Shown: positions 1 to 6,356, counted from the first letter of the stretch. The stretch: 8,397 nucleotides of DNA from Actinobacteria bacterium 13_1_40CM_66_12 (GCA_001917895.1 MNEW01000019.1:1-8397), one strand, 5' to 3'. The notes: a model not told the origin generated them from the letters alone. Numbers and translations are program-made.

Positions 1-1297
1 CGCAGAGGATTCCGCCCGCGATCTCGGTTCCGCCTGTGTAGTTGATGATCGGGATACGACTGCCGCCGACGTGCTTGAAGAACCAGTTGAACGGCTCGGG
101 GTTCCATGGCTCGCCGGTGCCGCCGAGGATGCGAAGGCTCGAGAGGTCGTGGCGCGCGGGCAGCTCGTCGCCATGTGTCATCAGCCCGCGGACGAGGGTG
201 GGGGAGACGCCGAGGACGCTGACCTTGTGGTCGGCGACCATGCGCCACAAACGATCGGGTGCCGGGAAATCGGGCGTGCCTTCGTAAAGGACCATGGTCG
301 CGCCGAGAGCGAGCGAGCCGATGATGAGCCAGGGGCCCATCATCCAGCCGATGTCGGTGTACCAGAAGATGGTGTCGTCGGCGCCGACGTCGAACCCGTG
401 CGCCATGTCCTGCGCGGCCTTGACCGGGAATCCGCCGTGCACATGCAGAGTCCCTTTGGGACGGCCGGTGGTGCCGGACGTGTAGATGATCATCAGCGGC
501 TCTTCGGGGTCGAGCTCGTGCGTGGGCGCGCGGTCGGGCTCGTCTTCAAGCAGCACGTCCCACACCTGGTCGCGTCCATGCGTCCATGGCACGTCACGCA
601 CGACGCGCCGGAACATGATCAGCTTTGTCACCGTCGGTGATTTGACCAGGGCGCGATCGGCGGTCTCCTTCATGGGTATCACCTGACCCCGCCTGTAGAA
701 GCCGTCGGCGCAGATGAGCACCTTCGCCTCGCCGTCCTGGAGTCTGGTCGCGATGGCCTCAGGGCCGTAGCCCGAGAAGAGCGGGAGGATCACCGCGCCG
801 ATCTTTGCGGTCGCGAGCACCGAGATCGCGACCTCGGGGCACATGGGCATGAAGATCCCGACCCGATCGCCGGGCCGCACACCAAGCCGCCGTAGGGCAC
901 CAGCCAGCCGGCAGACCTCGCGGTCGAGCTCGCCATATGTGAGCTTGCGTACCTCGCCCGGCTCGCCCTCCCAGATGAGCGCGAGCTTGTCGTGGAACTC
1001 TTGATCACGGTGGCGGTCGAGGCAGCTCTGGACGATGTTCATGCGCGCGCCGATCCACCACTGCGCCCAGGCCTTGCCGTGCGTGAGGTCGACCACGCGG
1101 TCGTAATGGCGGTAGAAGGCGATGTCGATGTCCTTGATGGCGGCGTCCCAGAACCACTCGATGTCCTCGTCTGCACGTTTCAGAAGCTCCGGGAAAGTCT
1201 CGATGCCGTGCCGGTCCATGAAGCGCTTCAGGCGGCTCCTCGCGATCACGTCTGGGCTCGGTTCCCAGATCACGTCCCCGATCACGACCGGCTGCAT
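1..1297 (-). CDS. AMP-forming acyl-CoA synthetase, acetyl-CoA synthetase-like (partial, C-terminus off the left edge)
   Basis: Likely activates a short-chain carboxylic acid to its acyl-CoA in the cytoplasm through an acyl-adenylate, using ATP and CoA. The minus frame is open from the ATG at 1297 to the edge (432 codons seen; whole enzymes of this family are about 630-660 residues). An ACAS_N-type N-terminus (WW and CLDRH around residues 75-92) precedes the adenylate-forming core. That core has the phosphate-binding loop YTSGTTGRPKG at 272-282, TDIGW followed by a conserved stretch, and SSLRILGGTGEPWNPE before the A5-type motif NYTGGTEIAGG (419-429). In acetate-specific Acs this last motif reads DTWWQTETGG; here the pocket Trp (Salmonella W414 equivalent) aligns with Gly422, so a substrate larger than acetate is plausible. 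A stop four codons upstream in frame (1310-1312) makes ATG 1297 the only ATG start. The C-terminal lid domain with the acetylatable Lys is outside the window. Family is confident; substrate is not. Confidence 0.93.
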   Translation of the reverse strand, partial: MQPVVIGDVIWEPSPDVIARSRLKRFMDRHGIETFPELLKRADEDIEWFWDAAIKDIDIAFYRHYDRVVDLTHGKAWAQWWIGARMNIVQSCLDRHRDQEFHDKLALIWEGEPGEVRKLTYGELDREVCRLAGALRRLGVRPGDRVGIFMPMCPEVAISVLATAKIGAVILPLFSGYGPEAIATRLQDGEAKVLICADGFYRRGQVIPMKETADRALVKSPTVTKLIMFRRVVRDVPWTHGRDQVWDVLLEDEPDRAPTHELDPEEPLMIIYTSGTTGRPKGTLHVHGGFPVKAAQDMAHGFDVGADDTIFWYTDIGWMMGPWLIIGSLALGATMVLYEGTPDFPAPDRLWRMVADHKVSVLGVSPTLVRGLMTHGDELPARHDLSSLRILGGTGEPWNPEPFNWFFKHVGGSRIPIINYTGGTEIAGGILC

Positions 1298-1306
1298 GGT
1301 CACTGG

Positions 1307-1312
1307 ATTCTA
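1307..1312 (-). promoter_or_regulatory. Candidate -10 box (TAGAAT) for the acyl-CoA synthetase
   Basis: On the minus strand TAGAAT lies 9 nt upstream of the ATG at 1297, which would give a leaderless or nearly leaderless mRNA. No Shine-Dalgarno sequence is seen before this ATG. I see no good -35 at 16-18 nt, so the call rests on the -10 match and on the same arrangement at neighbouring genes. Confidence 0.35.
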
Positions 1313-1326
1313 GAAGGGTGCGTCCG

Positions 1327-1332
1327 TACACT
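1327..1332 (+). promoter_or_regulatory. Candidate -10 box (TACACT) for the 78-residue protein gene
   Basis: TACACT ends 8 nt before the ATG at 1341 (5 nt before the GTG at 1338), the position expected for a leaderless transcript. The hexamer 17 nt upstream, TGGATT, is a poor -35 match. No Shine-Dalgarno sequence precedes the start. The box sits 14 nt from the opposing TAGAAT of the divergent synthetase gene. Confidence 0.35.
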
Positions 1333-1340
1333 CCGGCGTG

Positions 1341-1577
1341 ATGCAGCACCTGCCGCCGAACTTTGCGGACGACCTCGCCCAGATGCTGGAGCCATCTCAT
1401 CGCGGCGAAGCCGCCGGCATCATCGAAGCCGCGACCGCGCTCGATGACGAAGGGTTGCGCACATTCCTCGATCTTTTCGCGCAGAGGGTGCGCGCGTCCG
1501 CCAGGCCGATCACTCACGCCGAGTTGCAGCGCTTCCTGGCGACCTCGAAGAAGTCGGGCCACTCACACGGCCTCTGA
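1341..1577 (+). CDS. Small unrecognised helical protein (78 aa)
   Basis: I do not recognise a family. The predicted product is a short, soluble, probably all-helical protein with acidic and alanine-rich helices (FADDLAQML, EAAGIIEAATAL, LRTFLDLFAQRV, HAELQRFLATS) and a His-containing tail (GHSHGL). It has no signal peptide, membrane segment or Cys. Codons are strongly G/C-ending, like the proven genes nearby, which argues that it is real rather than a shadow of the minus strand. ATG 1341 is preferred; an immediately preceding in-frame GTG at 1338 is the alternative start. A TACACT -10-like box lies 8 nt upstream, suggesting leaderless expression. It is divergent from the acyl-CoA synthetase (43 bp between starts), and its last 68 nt overlap the 3' end of the convergent 210-residue protein gene. 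The gap and the shared divergent promoter region could mean co-regulation with the synthetase; its function is unknown. Confidence 0.6.
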   Translation: MQHLPPNFADDLAQMLEPSHRGEAAGIIEAATALDDEGLRTFLDLFAQRVRASARPITHAELQRFLATSKKSGHSHGL

Positions 1578-2142
1578 TCTCTCCCGCCTCCAGGTAAAGA
1601 TCCCAGTAGTTAGACCACGCCGTGCGCGCGACGGCGAGCGCGACCTGTGGTTTGTACCGCTCGTGCGCTGCGCGTATGGCGTGCTGCTGCGCATAGCACC
1701 AGCGGTCCCACGCCCGCTCAACCGTGCACTCGACCAGCTCCAACCATTCCTCGTCCACCTCGCCGCTTGGCGGAGGTGGCAGTGTGAGCAGCTTCCAAAG
1801 GCTGTTCTCGCGAACCAGCGTGATGACGGGTTGTCCGCCAGGGCGCCCCGCGTGTCGGTTGGGCCGCGGATGCTTGGGGTTGGCCGCCATCAGTCGTTGC
1901 TGCACCGCAAAGACAAGGTCGTGCGCGGCATGGAGCGTTGAGGGAGGGGTAGGCGGATCGGAGCGACCGAGACGGACGTGCAGCGCGCGGATCGCTTCAC
2001 GCAGGCGCTGAGGCACCTCAACCTCGTCGTCGAGACGGAGCCTCTCGACGTCGTCGAGCAAACAGTCGGACTCCGCCATGAGTGAGCGGCGCCGGTCTTC
2101 GACCGCCTCGTGGTCGTCTCTTTCGATGGTCGCAGCTGCCAT
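1510..2142 (-). CDS. Unrecognised protein (210 aa), divergent from the tad operon
   Basis: No family is recognised. The N-terminal third is highly charged and helical (EDRRRSLMAESDCLLDDVERL, residues 15-35, then QRLREAIRALHVRLGR 45-60). A Pro-rich linker follows (SDPPTPPST), then a basic Pro/Gly/His segment (NPKHPRPNRHAGRPGGQP, 88-105). The C-terminal half is Trp-rich and helical (EEWLELVECTVERAWDRWCYAQQ, 131-153; WSNYWDLYLEAG, 176-187). The last 20 residues are Ser/Gly/Arg-rich and probably disordered. There is no signal peptide or membrane span, so a cytoplasmic location is likely. The start at 2142 is chosen over an in-frame ATG 57 nt upstream because a consensus promoter ends exactly 7 nt before it. 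The 3' end overlaps the 78-residue protein gene by 68 nt. It faces away from the tad operon across 141 bp, so a link to that operon is possible but unproven. Confidence 0.7.
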   Translation of the reverse strand: MAAATIERDDHEAVEDRRRSLMAESDCLLDDVERLRLDDEVEVPQRLREAIRALHVRLGRSDPPTPPSTLHAAHDLVFAVQQRLMAANPKHPRPNRHAGRPGGQPVITLVRENSLWKLLTLPPPPSGEVDEEWLELVECTVERAWDRWCYAQQHAIRAAHERYKPQVALAVARTAWSNYWDLYLEAGEIRGRVSGPTSSRSPGSAATRRE

Positions 2143-2149
2143 CACGAGC

Positions 2150-2177
2150 ACGATATTCGGCCTTGAGGCGTTGTCAA
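2150..2177 (-). promoter_or_regulatory. Strong leaderless-type promoter for the 210-residue protein gene
   Basis: Reading the minus strand, a perfect TTGACA (2177-2172) is followed by a 16-nt spacer and TATCGT (2155-2150, four of six matches to TATAAT, including the key T-A and final T). Seven bases later comes the ATG at 2142. Transcription would start at or beside the A of that ATG, so the mRNA would have no 5' leader. There is no Shine-Dalgarno sequence. This is the best sigma-70-type promoter in the window and it fixes the start codon of the gene. Confidence 0.65.
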
Positions 2178-2237
2178 GTATAGGTTTACAAGCAGGCAAC
2201 TACTCAACAGGCGGCCAGCCTCCTTAACAACCACTCT

Positions 2238-2265
2238 TTGAGGAAATCACTCGCCGTCATAAAGT
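2238..2265 (+). promoter_or_regulatory. Weak candidate promoter of the tad operon
   Basis: TTGAGG (2238-2243), a 16-nt spacer and TAAAGT (2260-2265) each match four of six consensus positions. The predicted start of transcription would fall almost on top of the Shine-Dalgarno box at 2272, which is an awkward geometry. A promoter further left, overlapping the opposing one (for example using TTTACA at 2185-2190), remains possible. Confidence 0.3.
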
Positions 2266-2271
2266 CGTCGC

Positions 2272-2277
2272 GGAGGT
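2272..2277 (+). promoter_or_regulatory. Ribosome binding site of the CpaB-like gene
   Basis: GGAGGT ends 6 nt before the ATG at 2284, an ideal Shine-Dalgarno spacing. It selects 2284 over the out-of-frame ATG at 2280. Unlike the flanking single genes, the first gene of the tad operon therefore appears to use a leadered, Shine-Dalgarno-type start. Confidence 0.65.
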
Positions 2278-2283
2278 TCATGC

Positions 2284-2904
2284 ATGAAGAACAGATGGTT
2301 GGTGGCGCTGGCCGCCCTGCTGGCAGGCGGCGCAGTCAGCGCGGGGCTGCTTGTGTTCGCGGATCCCGCCCGTGGCGCGGTCGATGTGTATGCAGCGGCG
2401 CACGATCTGCAAGCGGGAGTACCGCTCTCAACCGACGCTATTCAGGTGAAGCGCGTCAGCATCGAAGGTGGCGCCGCACAGCTGTTCACTGTCGGTGAAG
2501 AGTCACGACTTTCGGCGCTGCGCGCGGCCCACGACATCCCCGCCGGTCAGCTGATCCAGCGCGGTGACGTGATGAGTTCGACATCGTTCGTGGACCGCCG
2601 GCTGGTCTTCGTGCCAGTGGGTCAGGCACCGCCTGTATCCAACGGCGCCAGGGTCGACCTGCTCTTGATCGCGGGTACACCAGACCATCCCACGGTGGTG
2701 CCTTTTGCCTTGGGCGTGGAGGTGCAGGCGGCGACGAATGGCGGATTGGTCGTCGCGGTGCCCGCCAAGGAAGCCGCCGCATTCGTGTTTGCCGCGGCGA
2801 CCATGCACCTTGCGGCAGTCGTGGCCGAGCCGGGCGCCGGACATGGAACCGAGGTCCCAATTTCCAGCTCGGATGATGCGATGGTCGTGGCGTCGGGGCG
2901 ATGA
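2284..2904 (+). CDS. cpaB: CpaB/RcpC-like SAF-domain pilus assembly protein (206 aa)
   Basis: Probably an exported, membrane-anchored assembly component of a tad/Flp pilus, acting on the outer face of the cytoplasmic membrane. An N-terminal signal-anchor (MKNRW, then hydrophobic residues 6-25) is followed by an SAF domain at about 34-98, with its two characteristic elements AAHDLQAGVPLS (38-49) and AAHDIPAGQLIQ (81-92). A CpaB/RcpC-type beta-rich region follows (about 107-180), including the typical GARVDLLLI at 121-129. At 206 residues it is on the short side for CpaB and lacks a long C-terminal extension. It is the first gene of the operon, 16 nt upstream of the TadA/CpaF ATPase, and that pairing is the main reason to prefer CpaB over FlgA or other SAF proteins. 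In diderms CpaB works next to the secretin; no secretin is present here, so its partner is unclear. Confidence 0.85.
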   Translation: MKNRWLVALAALLAGGAVSAGLLVFADPARGAVDVYAAAHDLQAGVPLSTDAIQVKRVSIEGGAAQLFTVGEESRLSALRAAHDIPAGQLIQRGDVMSSTSFVDRRLVFVPVGQAPPVSNGARVDLLLIAGTPDHPTVVPFALGVEVQAATNGGLVVAVPAKEAAAFVFAAATMHLAAVVAEPGAGHGTEVPISSSDDAMVVASGR

Positions 2905-2913
2905 AGGGGGTGA
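2904..2913 (+). promoter_or_regulatory. Ribosome binding site deciding the TadA/CpaF start
   Basis: AAGGGGGTGA differs at one position from AAGGAGGTGA, the full complement of the 16S rRNA tail, and leaves 7 nt to the ATG at 2921. It supports 2921 as the start instead of an upstream in-frame ATG at 2705 that lies inside the preceding gene. Confidence 0.7.
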
Positions 2914-2920
2914 GCTCGAC

Positions 2921-4231
2921 ATGGTTGTGACGGCGGTTGCACCGCCGACCGCCGAGGCTCGCGTCCGCGCCCTCGTCGAGGCCGAGCTCGCCGCGGAACT
3001 CGCTCGCCGCGATCGCACGCGCCTGCGTGTAGACGACCAGCGCTGGGTTTACGAGCTGGTGGGACGAATCGTCGGCGAGGACCAGCGCGGGACGTTGCCG
3101 CCCCCGACTCACGAAGAGTCGGAGCAGCTCTGGCGCCGCGTCTTCGCGGCGGTCACGCCACTTGGTCCGCTGGCGGAGCACCTCGCCGATCCAGAGGTCG
3201 AGGAGGTTCGCATCAACGGCACGGAAGCCTGTTTCGTTTTCAAGGCCGGCCGTCGCCACACCCTCCCGCCGCCGTTCGCCGACGAGGCTGGGCTCGTGGA
3301 GCTCGTTCACTGGTACACAGATGGCACGCCGAGCGCGCGTCTAGATCGCGCCAGCCCCACTGTGACGATGACCCTTCCTGAGGGCAGCCGCCTGCATGCG
3401 GCCCTGTCGCCGCCCGCCCGCCCCATGAGCGTCACCATCAGGCGCCATCCGTCGGAACGGTTTCGCGACCTCTATGCGCTCGCTTCGTCGGGCTTCTTGC
3501 CTCGGGAGCTCATCGGCTTCCTCGAGGCCGCGGTCGCGTCCCGCTTGAACATCCTCGTGTCGGGTGGCGCGGGCGCAGGCAAGACGACCTTCATGCGGGT
3601 GCTGGCCCGGCTCATCGGTCCCGACGAGCGTGTCGTCACGATCGAAGACCAGGCCGAGCTGCACCTGTGGCGCGAGCTGGCGGACTGCATCTCGCTAGAA
3701 GGTCGGCTGCCCAACACCGAAGGCCGTGGCGCCATCACGATCCAGATGCTCGTCCACGAGGCTTTGCGAATGTCACCCGACCGCATAGTCATCGGCGAGG
3801 TTCGGGGTGGCGAGGCCCTCGACCTGCTCGATGCGATGAACACGGGGCATCCGGGCTCGATCTGCACCATCCATGCGGAAAGCCCGCGCGAAACGCTCCC
3901 GCGGCTGGCCCGCCTGGCTCTGCGCAGCCCGCATTCGCCCAGAGCTGAGACGGTGATGTCCGAGGTCGTCAACACGGTCGACCTCGTGCTTTACGCCGGC
4001 TTCATCAGGCCGGCGCACGCGAACGCCGGTCCTCGTTCGCGCCGGCTGACGTCGGTGAGCGTAGTTGCCGGCCTGGACGACGGCCGCGCGGTGGTGCGTG
4101 ACCTGGTCACGCTCGGGAGCGACGGCAGGTGGCATCGCGTCGGTTCGCTCGCGGCCTTGCCTGAGCGCGCGCAAGCCAAGCTCGCCAATGTCTGCGATCC
4201 ATCACGCCTTCTCGATGAGTTCGATGCTTGA
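2921..4231 (+). CDS. cpaF: TadA/CpaF secretion ATPase (436 aa)
   Basis: Hexameric cytoplasmic ATPase of the type II/IV secretion superfamily that drives pilin extrusion in tad/Flp systems. An N-terminal helical region (1-75) leads to the family segment PLGPLAEHLADPEVEEVRING (80-100), then LDRASPTVTMTLPEGSRLHA and the VTIRRH strand (141-176). The RecA-like core has Walker A GGAGAGKTTF (215-224, Lys221), the Asp box IEDQAEL (241-247), Walker B RIVIGEVRGGEA (288-299, Glu293) and a His box TGHPGSICTIHAESP (308-322). All catalytic elements are present, so it should be active. Length fits CpaF (usually about 400-500). The start is set by a strong Shine-Dalgarno sequence. It overlaps tadB by 8 nt and lies next to tadB/tadC, which identifies it as the tad ATPase rather than VirB11 or GspE. 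Confidence 0.95.
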   Translation: MVVTAVAPPTAEARVRALVEAELAAELARRDRTRLRVDDQRWVYELVGRIVGEDQRGTLPPPTHEESEQLWRRVFAAVTPLGPLAEHLADPEVEEVRINGTEACFVFKAGRRHTLPPPFADEAGLVELVHWYTDGTPSARLDRASPTVTMTLPEGSRLHAALSPPARPMSVTIRRHPSERFRDLYALASSGFLPRELIGFLEAAVASRLNILVSGGAGAGKTTFMRVLARLIGPDERVVTIEDQAELHLWRELADCISLEGRLPNTEGRGAITIQMLVHEALRMSPDRIVIGEVRGGEALDLLDAMNTGHPGSICTIHAESPRETLPRLARLALRSPHSPRAETVMSEVVNTVDLVLYAGFIRPAHANAGPRSRRLTSVSVVAGLDDGRAVVRDLVTLGSDGRWHRVGSLAALPERAQAKLANVCDPSRLLDEFDA

Positions 4232-5120
4232 GATCGCGGCTGCGCTGTGCGCGGGCCTAGGAGTCACCGCGGCCACTCTCGCGATCGCCGTGCCGCCGCC
4301 TACGGTGCCCGATGACGCAATCGCGACCTCCTGGCTCGAGCGGTTCGTGCGCTCGCGATGGGCGGAGGAAAGTGCCCTGGCCGCCGGGGCCGGCTGGACA
4401 GACAATGGGGCCGCCGGCCTCGCGATCCTCCAGGTGATGGTCGCTGGTCTCGGTGGCTGCGCAGCTGCCTTGATAACCGGACTTCCGGTTCTGGCCGCCG
4501 CGGGCGCTGCCGGCGCTGTCGCGTTGGTCCGGGGCGCGGTTGCCGCTCGTGTGCGAGCTCGACAGGTCCTCCGCCAGGATGCGGTGCTCGAAGCGGTGCG
4601 GATGTTGCGCCAGCTGCTGGAGACCGGCGCGACTACAGTCCACGCGGCGATCGCGGTGCTTGCGGAGCGCGGTCCGGCACCACTGCGCTCGGAGTTTCGG
4701 ATCATCGCCGCCACCTCGGTCGGCCGGCGGCAGGCGTGGACGTCCGCACGGCAGCGCATCGGCGAGCCGTTGTTCGACATGCTCGCCGCTGCGGTCCTGA
4801 TCCAGAACCCTGGTGGCGGAGAGCTGGCGCCGCTCTTCGCCGACCTCGAGGCTTCTGTAAGCGGTGCGCAAGAGGTCGAGCGCGAGGCTCGTGCACTTCA
4901 AGTACAGGCGCGATCGGCCGCGGCGATCATCGTATCTCTGCCGGTCGTGTTTCTCGTCGTTCTCTCCGCGTTGCGCTCGCCCTACCTCGACGCGTACCAC
5001 ACGTTCGCTGGGCAGGCATTCCTGCTCGCGATGCTCGGCGTCATGGCGTGCAGCTATTTGTGGATGAGACGACTGTTGCTTTTGCCTGGGCTGCAGCGCG
5101 TGAGGTTGAGCGATGCCTGA
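4224..5120 (+). CDS. tadB: TadB-like inner-membrane platform protein (298 aa)
   Basis: One of two T2SSF (GspF-like) membrane proteins thought to form the platform on which the ATPase acts. Hydrophobic segments lie at about 5-24, a pair at 66-102, and two C-terminal spans at 234-252 and 263-285. Between them is a cytoplasmic helical T2SSF domain (about 115-230) with the usual features: VLEAVRMLRQLLETGATTVHAAI (121-143), a GEPL stretch and VLIQNPGGGELAPLFADL (191-208). Length is normal for TadB. ATG 4224 gives an 8-nt overlap with the ATPase stop; an in-frame ATG at 4215 would add three residues. Neither has a convincing Shine-Dalgarno sequence, so translation is probably coupled to the ATPase gene. 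It overlaps tadC by 8 nt. Confidence 0.9.
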   Translation: MLEIAAALCAGLGVTAATLAIAVPPPTVPDDAIATSWLERFVRSRWAEESALAAGAGWTDNGAAGLAILQVMVAGLGGCAAALITGLPVLAAAGAAGAVALVRGAVAARVRARQVLRQDAVLEAVRMLRQLLETGATTVHAAIAVLAERGPAPLRSEFRIIAATSVGRRQAWTSARQRIGEPLFDMLAAAVLIQNPGGGELAPLFADLEASVSGAQEVEREARALQVQARSAAAIIVSLPVVFLVVLSALRSPYLDAYHTFAGQAFLLAMLGVMACSYLWMRRLLLLPGLQRVRLSDA

Positions 5121-5943
5121 CCTGACGCTCGCCGCCACCGCGACCGCTGCGGGCGTGCTGGTTGGCGCCGGTGTCTTCGTCGCGTGCGGCGGAGGAACGC
5201 GCGTCGAGGCCGCCGCGCATGGGCTGGCACGGCAGGCGATCGCGCGTGCGCTGATTGCTCGTCGTGTGCGCACGAGGCTCGCAGCCGACCTCGAGCGTGC
5301 GGGTTGGCGCGAGAGCCCAGAAAGGGTGGCCGCTTTTGCAATCGCCCTCTCCGCATGCCTGGGGGTCCTCGGGGCAACCACCGCGTCGGCCCTGACTGTG
5401 GGCGGCGCCGCGGTCATGTGCGGCACAGGGATCCTCGCCGGCTTCCTGCTTCCTCTCTTCGCCCTTAGATCCGCGATTGCCGCGCGCCGCCGCCGCCTCG
5501 AGGGTGAGCTCGTCCCGCTCCTGGAGCTCTTCACCCTCGAGCTCGGCGGGGGAGGGAGCGCCGTGTCGGCGCTGGGCTCAGTCACCATGCAGGTGCAGGG
5601 CGAGCTCGCCGCCGACTTGCGCCGGCTGCTCATCGCGTCTCACGTGGCTGGTTCCGATTCCTTCGAATCACGCTTGAACGAGTACGCGGAGCGGCTCGAG
5701 ATACCCGCAATCGGAAGCCTGGCGATGATCCTCGCGGCAAGCCGCGAGTACGGTACCGGCGCCGTGCAGGGCGCGCGAGCACTCGCCACCGACCTGCGCC
5801 GGTCGCAGAGACGCAACCTCATCGCGCATAGTCGCCGCGCGCTGAACCATGTGCTTCTGCCGGCTGCGGTCGGCGTGCTGTTGCCGTTCCTCGCCGTCTT
5901 GATGTTTCCCGCAGTCAGTGCGCTGCAACGAAGCCTGCGGTGA
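5113..5943 (+). CDS. tadC: TadC-like inner-membrane platform protein (276 aa)
   Basis: Second T2SSF platform protein of the tad machine. It has an N-terminal membrane span (about 8-26), a basic cytoplasmic stretch (RVRTRLAADLERAGWR, 51-66, typical of TadC), a hydrophobic pair at about 73-117, then RRRRLEGELVPLLELFTLELGGGGS (125-149) opening the T2SSF helical domain. The motif ESRLNEYAERLEIPAIGSLAMIL (185-207) and a final span at 247-266 complete the usual layout. A weak Shine-Dalgarno sequence (GAGG at 5102-5105) is 7 nt before ATG 5113. The start overlaps the tadB stop by 8 nt, and the stop overlaps the next GTG by 4 nt. TadB and TadC are paralogues; gene order and the charged N-terminal stretch decide which is which. 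Confidence 0.9.
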   Translation: MPDLTLAATATAAGVLVGAGVFVACGGGTRVEAAAHGLARQAIARALIARRVRTRLAADLERAGWRESPERVAAFAIALSACLGVLGATTASALTVGGAAVMCGTGILAGFLLPLFALRSAIAARRRRLEGELVPLLELFTLELGGGGSAVSALGSVTMQVQGELAADLRRLLIASHVAGSDSFESRLNEYAERLEIPAIGSLAMILAASREYGTGAVQGARALATDLRRSQRRNLIAHSRRALNHVLLPAAVGVLLPFLAVLMFPAVSALQRSLR

Positions 5944-6356
5944 AACGCTCGTCGCGCGGAACGGCGCTCATGGAGTTCGCGCTGGCGTGGCCGATCGTGC
6001 TGCTGCTGGTCCTGGGCGCGGTGCAACTGGCCGTGTGGGCGAGCGAGTCGGCCGCCGCGCGAGGTGCCGCTGTGGCGGGAGCGCGCGCAGGAACTGTGGC
6101 CGGCGCAGGGACCGATCTGGCGGCCCGGGTGACCTTGAATTCGCTCGCGCCGGCCCTCGTCGGCGCCGGCGCCGCTGTATGGTGCCCGGCCGATACCCGA
6201 CGCCAACCGATGCTGTGGATTTGCGCGACGGACCTTGGTTCCGCGTTGAGGGTTGACGTTGGTGGATCCGTGCCATCTCTCGTCCCGATTGTTCCCGGTA
6301 AGGGCATGCCGATCCACGCGAGCGTTGTGCTCGACAAAGAGAGATTCAGCCGGTGA
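5940..6356 (+). CDS. tadE: TadE-like minor pseudopilin (138 aa)
   Basis: Probable minor pilin or pseudopilin of the tad machine. A short basic leader (MKRSSRG) precedes a class-IV-prepilin-like cleavage point at Gly7/Thr8, with Glu at +5 (Glu12) and a hydrophobic helix TALMEFALAWPIVLLLVLGAVQLAVW (8-33). This fits a TadE family member cleaved by a TadV-type peptidase. The helix continues into an Ala-rich amphipathic part (34-60). The exported C-terminal region carries two Cys (82 and 95) that could form a disulfide outside the cell membrane. The start is GTG 5940, sharing GTGA with the tadC stop, which points to translational coupling; no strong Shine-Dalgarno sequence is seen. The family assignment is firm; the specific role (minor pilin or assembly factor) is inferred from known Tad systems. 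Confidence 0.85.
   Translation: MKRSSRGTALMEFALAWPIVLLLVLGAVQLAVWASESAAARGAAVAGARAGTVAGAGTDLAARVTLNSLAPALVGAGAAVWCPADTRRQPMLWICATDLGSALRVDVGGSVPSLVPIVPGKGMPIHASVVLDKERFSR

Larger units (their letters stand above)
2143..2283. other. Intergenic region between the 210-aa gene and the tad operon
   Basis: This 141-bp space is visibly more A/T-rich than the coding regions on either side. It separates two divergent transcription units. It carries the minus-strand TTGACA/TATCGT promoter near its left end, a weak plus-strand promoter candidate near 2238-2265 and a Shine-Dalgarno box at 2272-2277. I see no tRNA, no long inverted repeat and no convincing small gene in it. Confidence 0.6.

Noticed and set aside
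71..640. Open plus-strand frame of 189 codons.
   Set aside because: It is the codon-phase mirror of the acyl-CoA synthetase gene, which shows clear family motifs on the minus strand.
1005..1562. Open minus-strand frame of 185 codons across the synthetase start and the small gene.
   Set aside because: It crosses the synthetase start region in another frame, has no recognisable domain, and its composition (Arg/Gly/His-rich) is typical of antisense or shifted reading in GC-rich DNA.
2238..2498. Possible 86-codon frame starting upstream of the CpaB-like gene.
   Set aside because: It runs through the CpaB-like gene in another frame, is Arg-rich with no motif, and has no ribosome binding site of its own.
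2705..2920. N-terminal extension of the ATPase to an upstream in-frame ATG.
   Set aside because: It would lie almost wholly inside the CpaB-like gene, the added sequence does not resemble CpaF, and a strong ribosome binding site precedes the ATG at 2921.
4257..5633. Very long minus-strand frame (458 codons) opposite tadB and tadC.
   Set aside because: It is Arg/Ser/Ala-rich with no domain and lies antisense to two genes with T2SSF features and operon-type overlaps; long antisense frames are common at this GC content.
6162..6173. Perfect 12-bp palindrome GGCGCCGGCGCC.
   Set aside because: It lies inside the TadE-like coding region, encodes a Gly/Ala stretch, and such palindromes are expected by chance in GC-rich sequence; it has no U-tract to act as a terminator.
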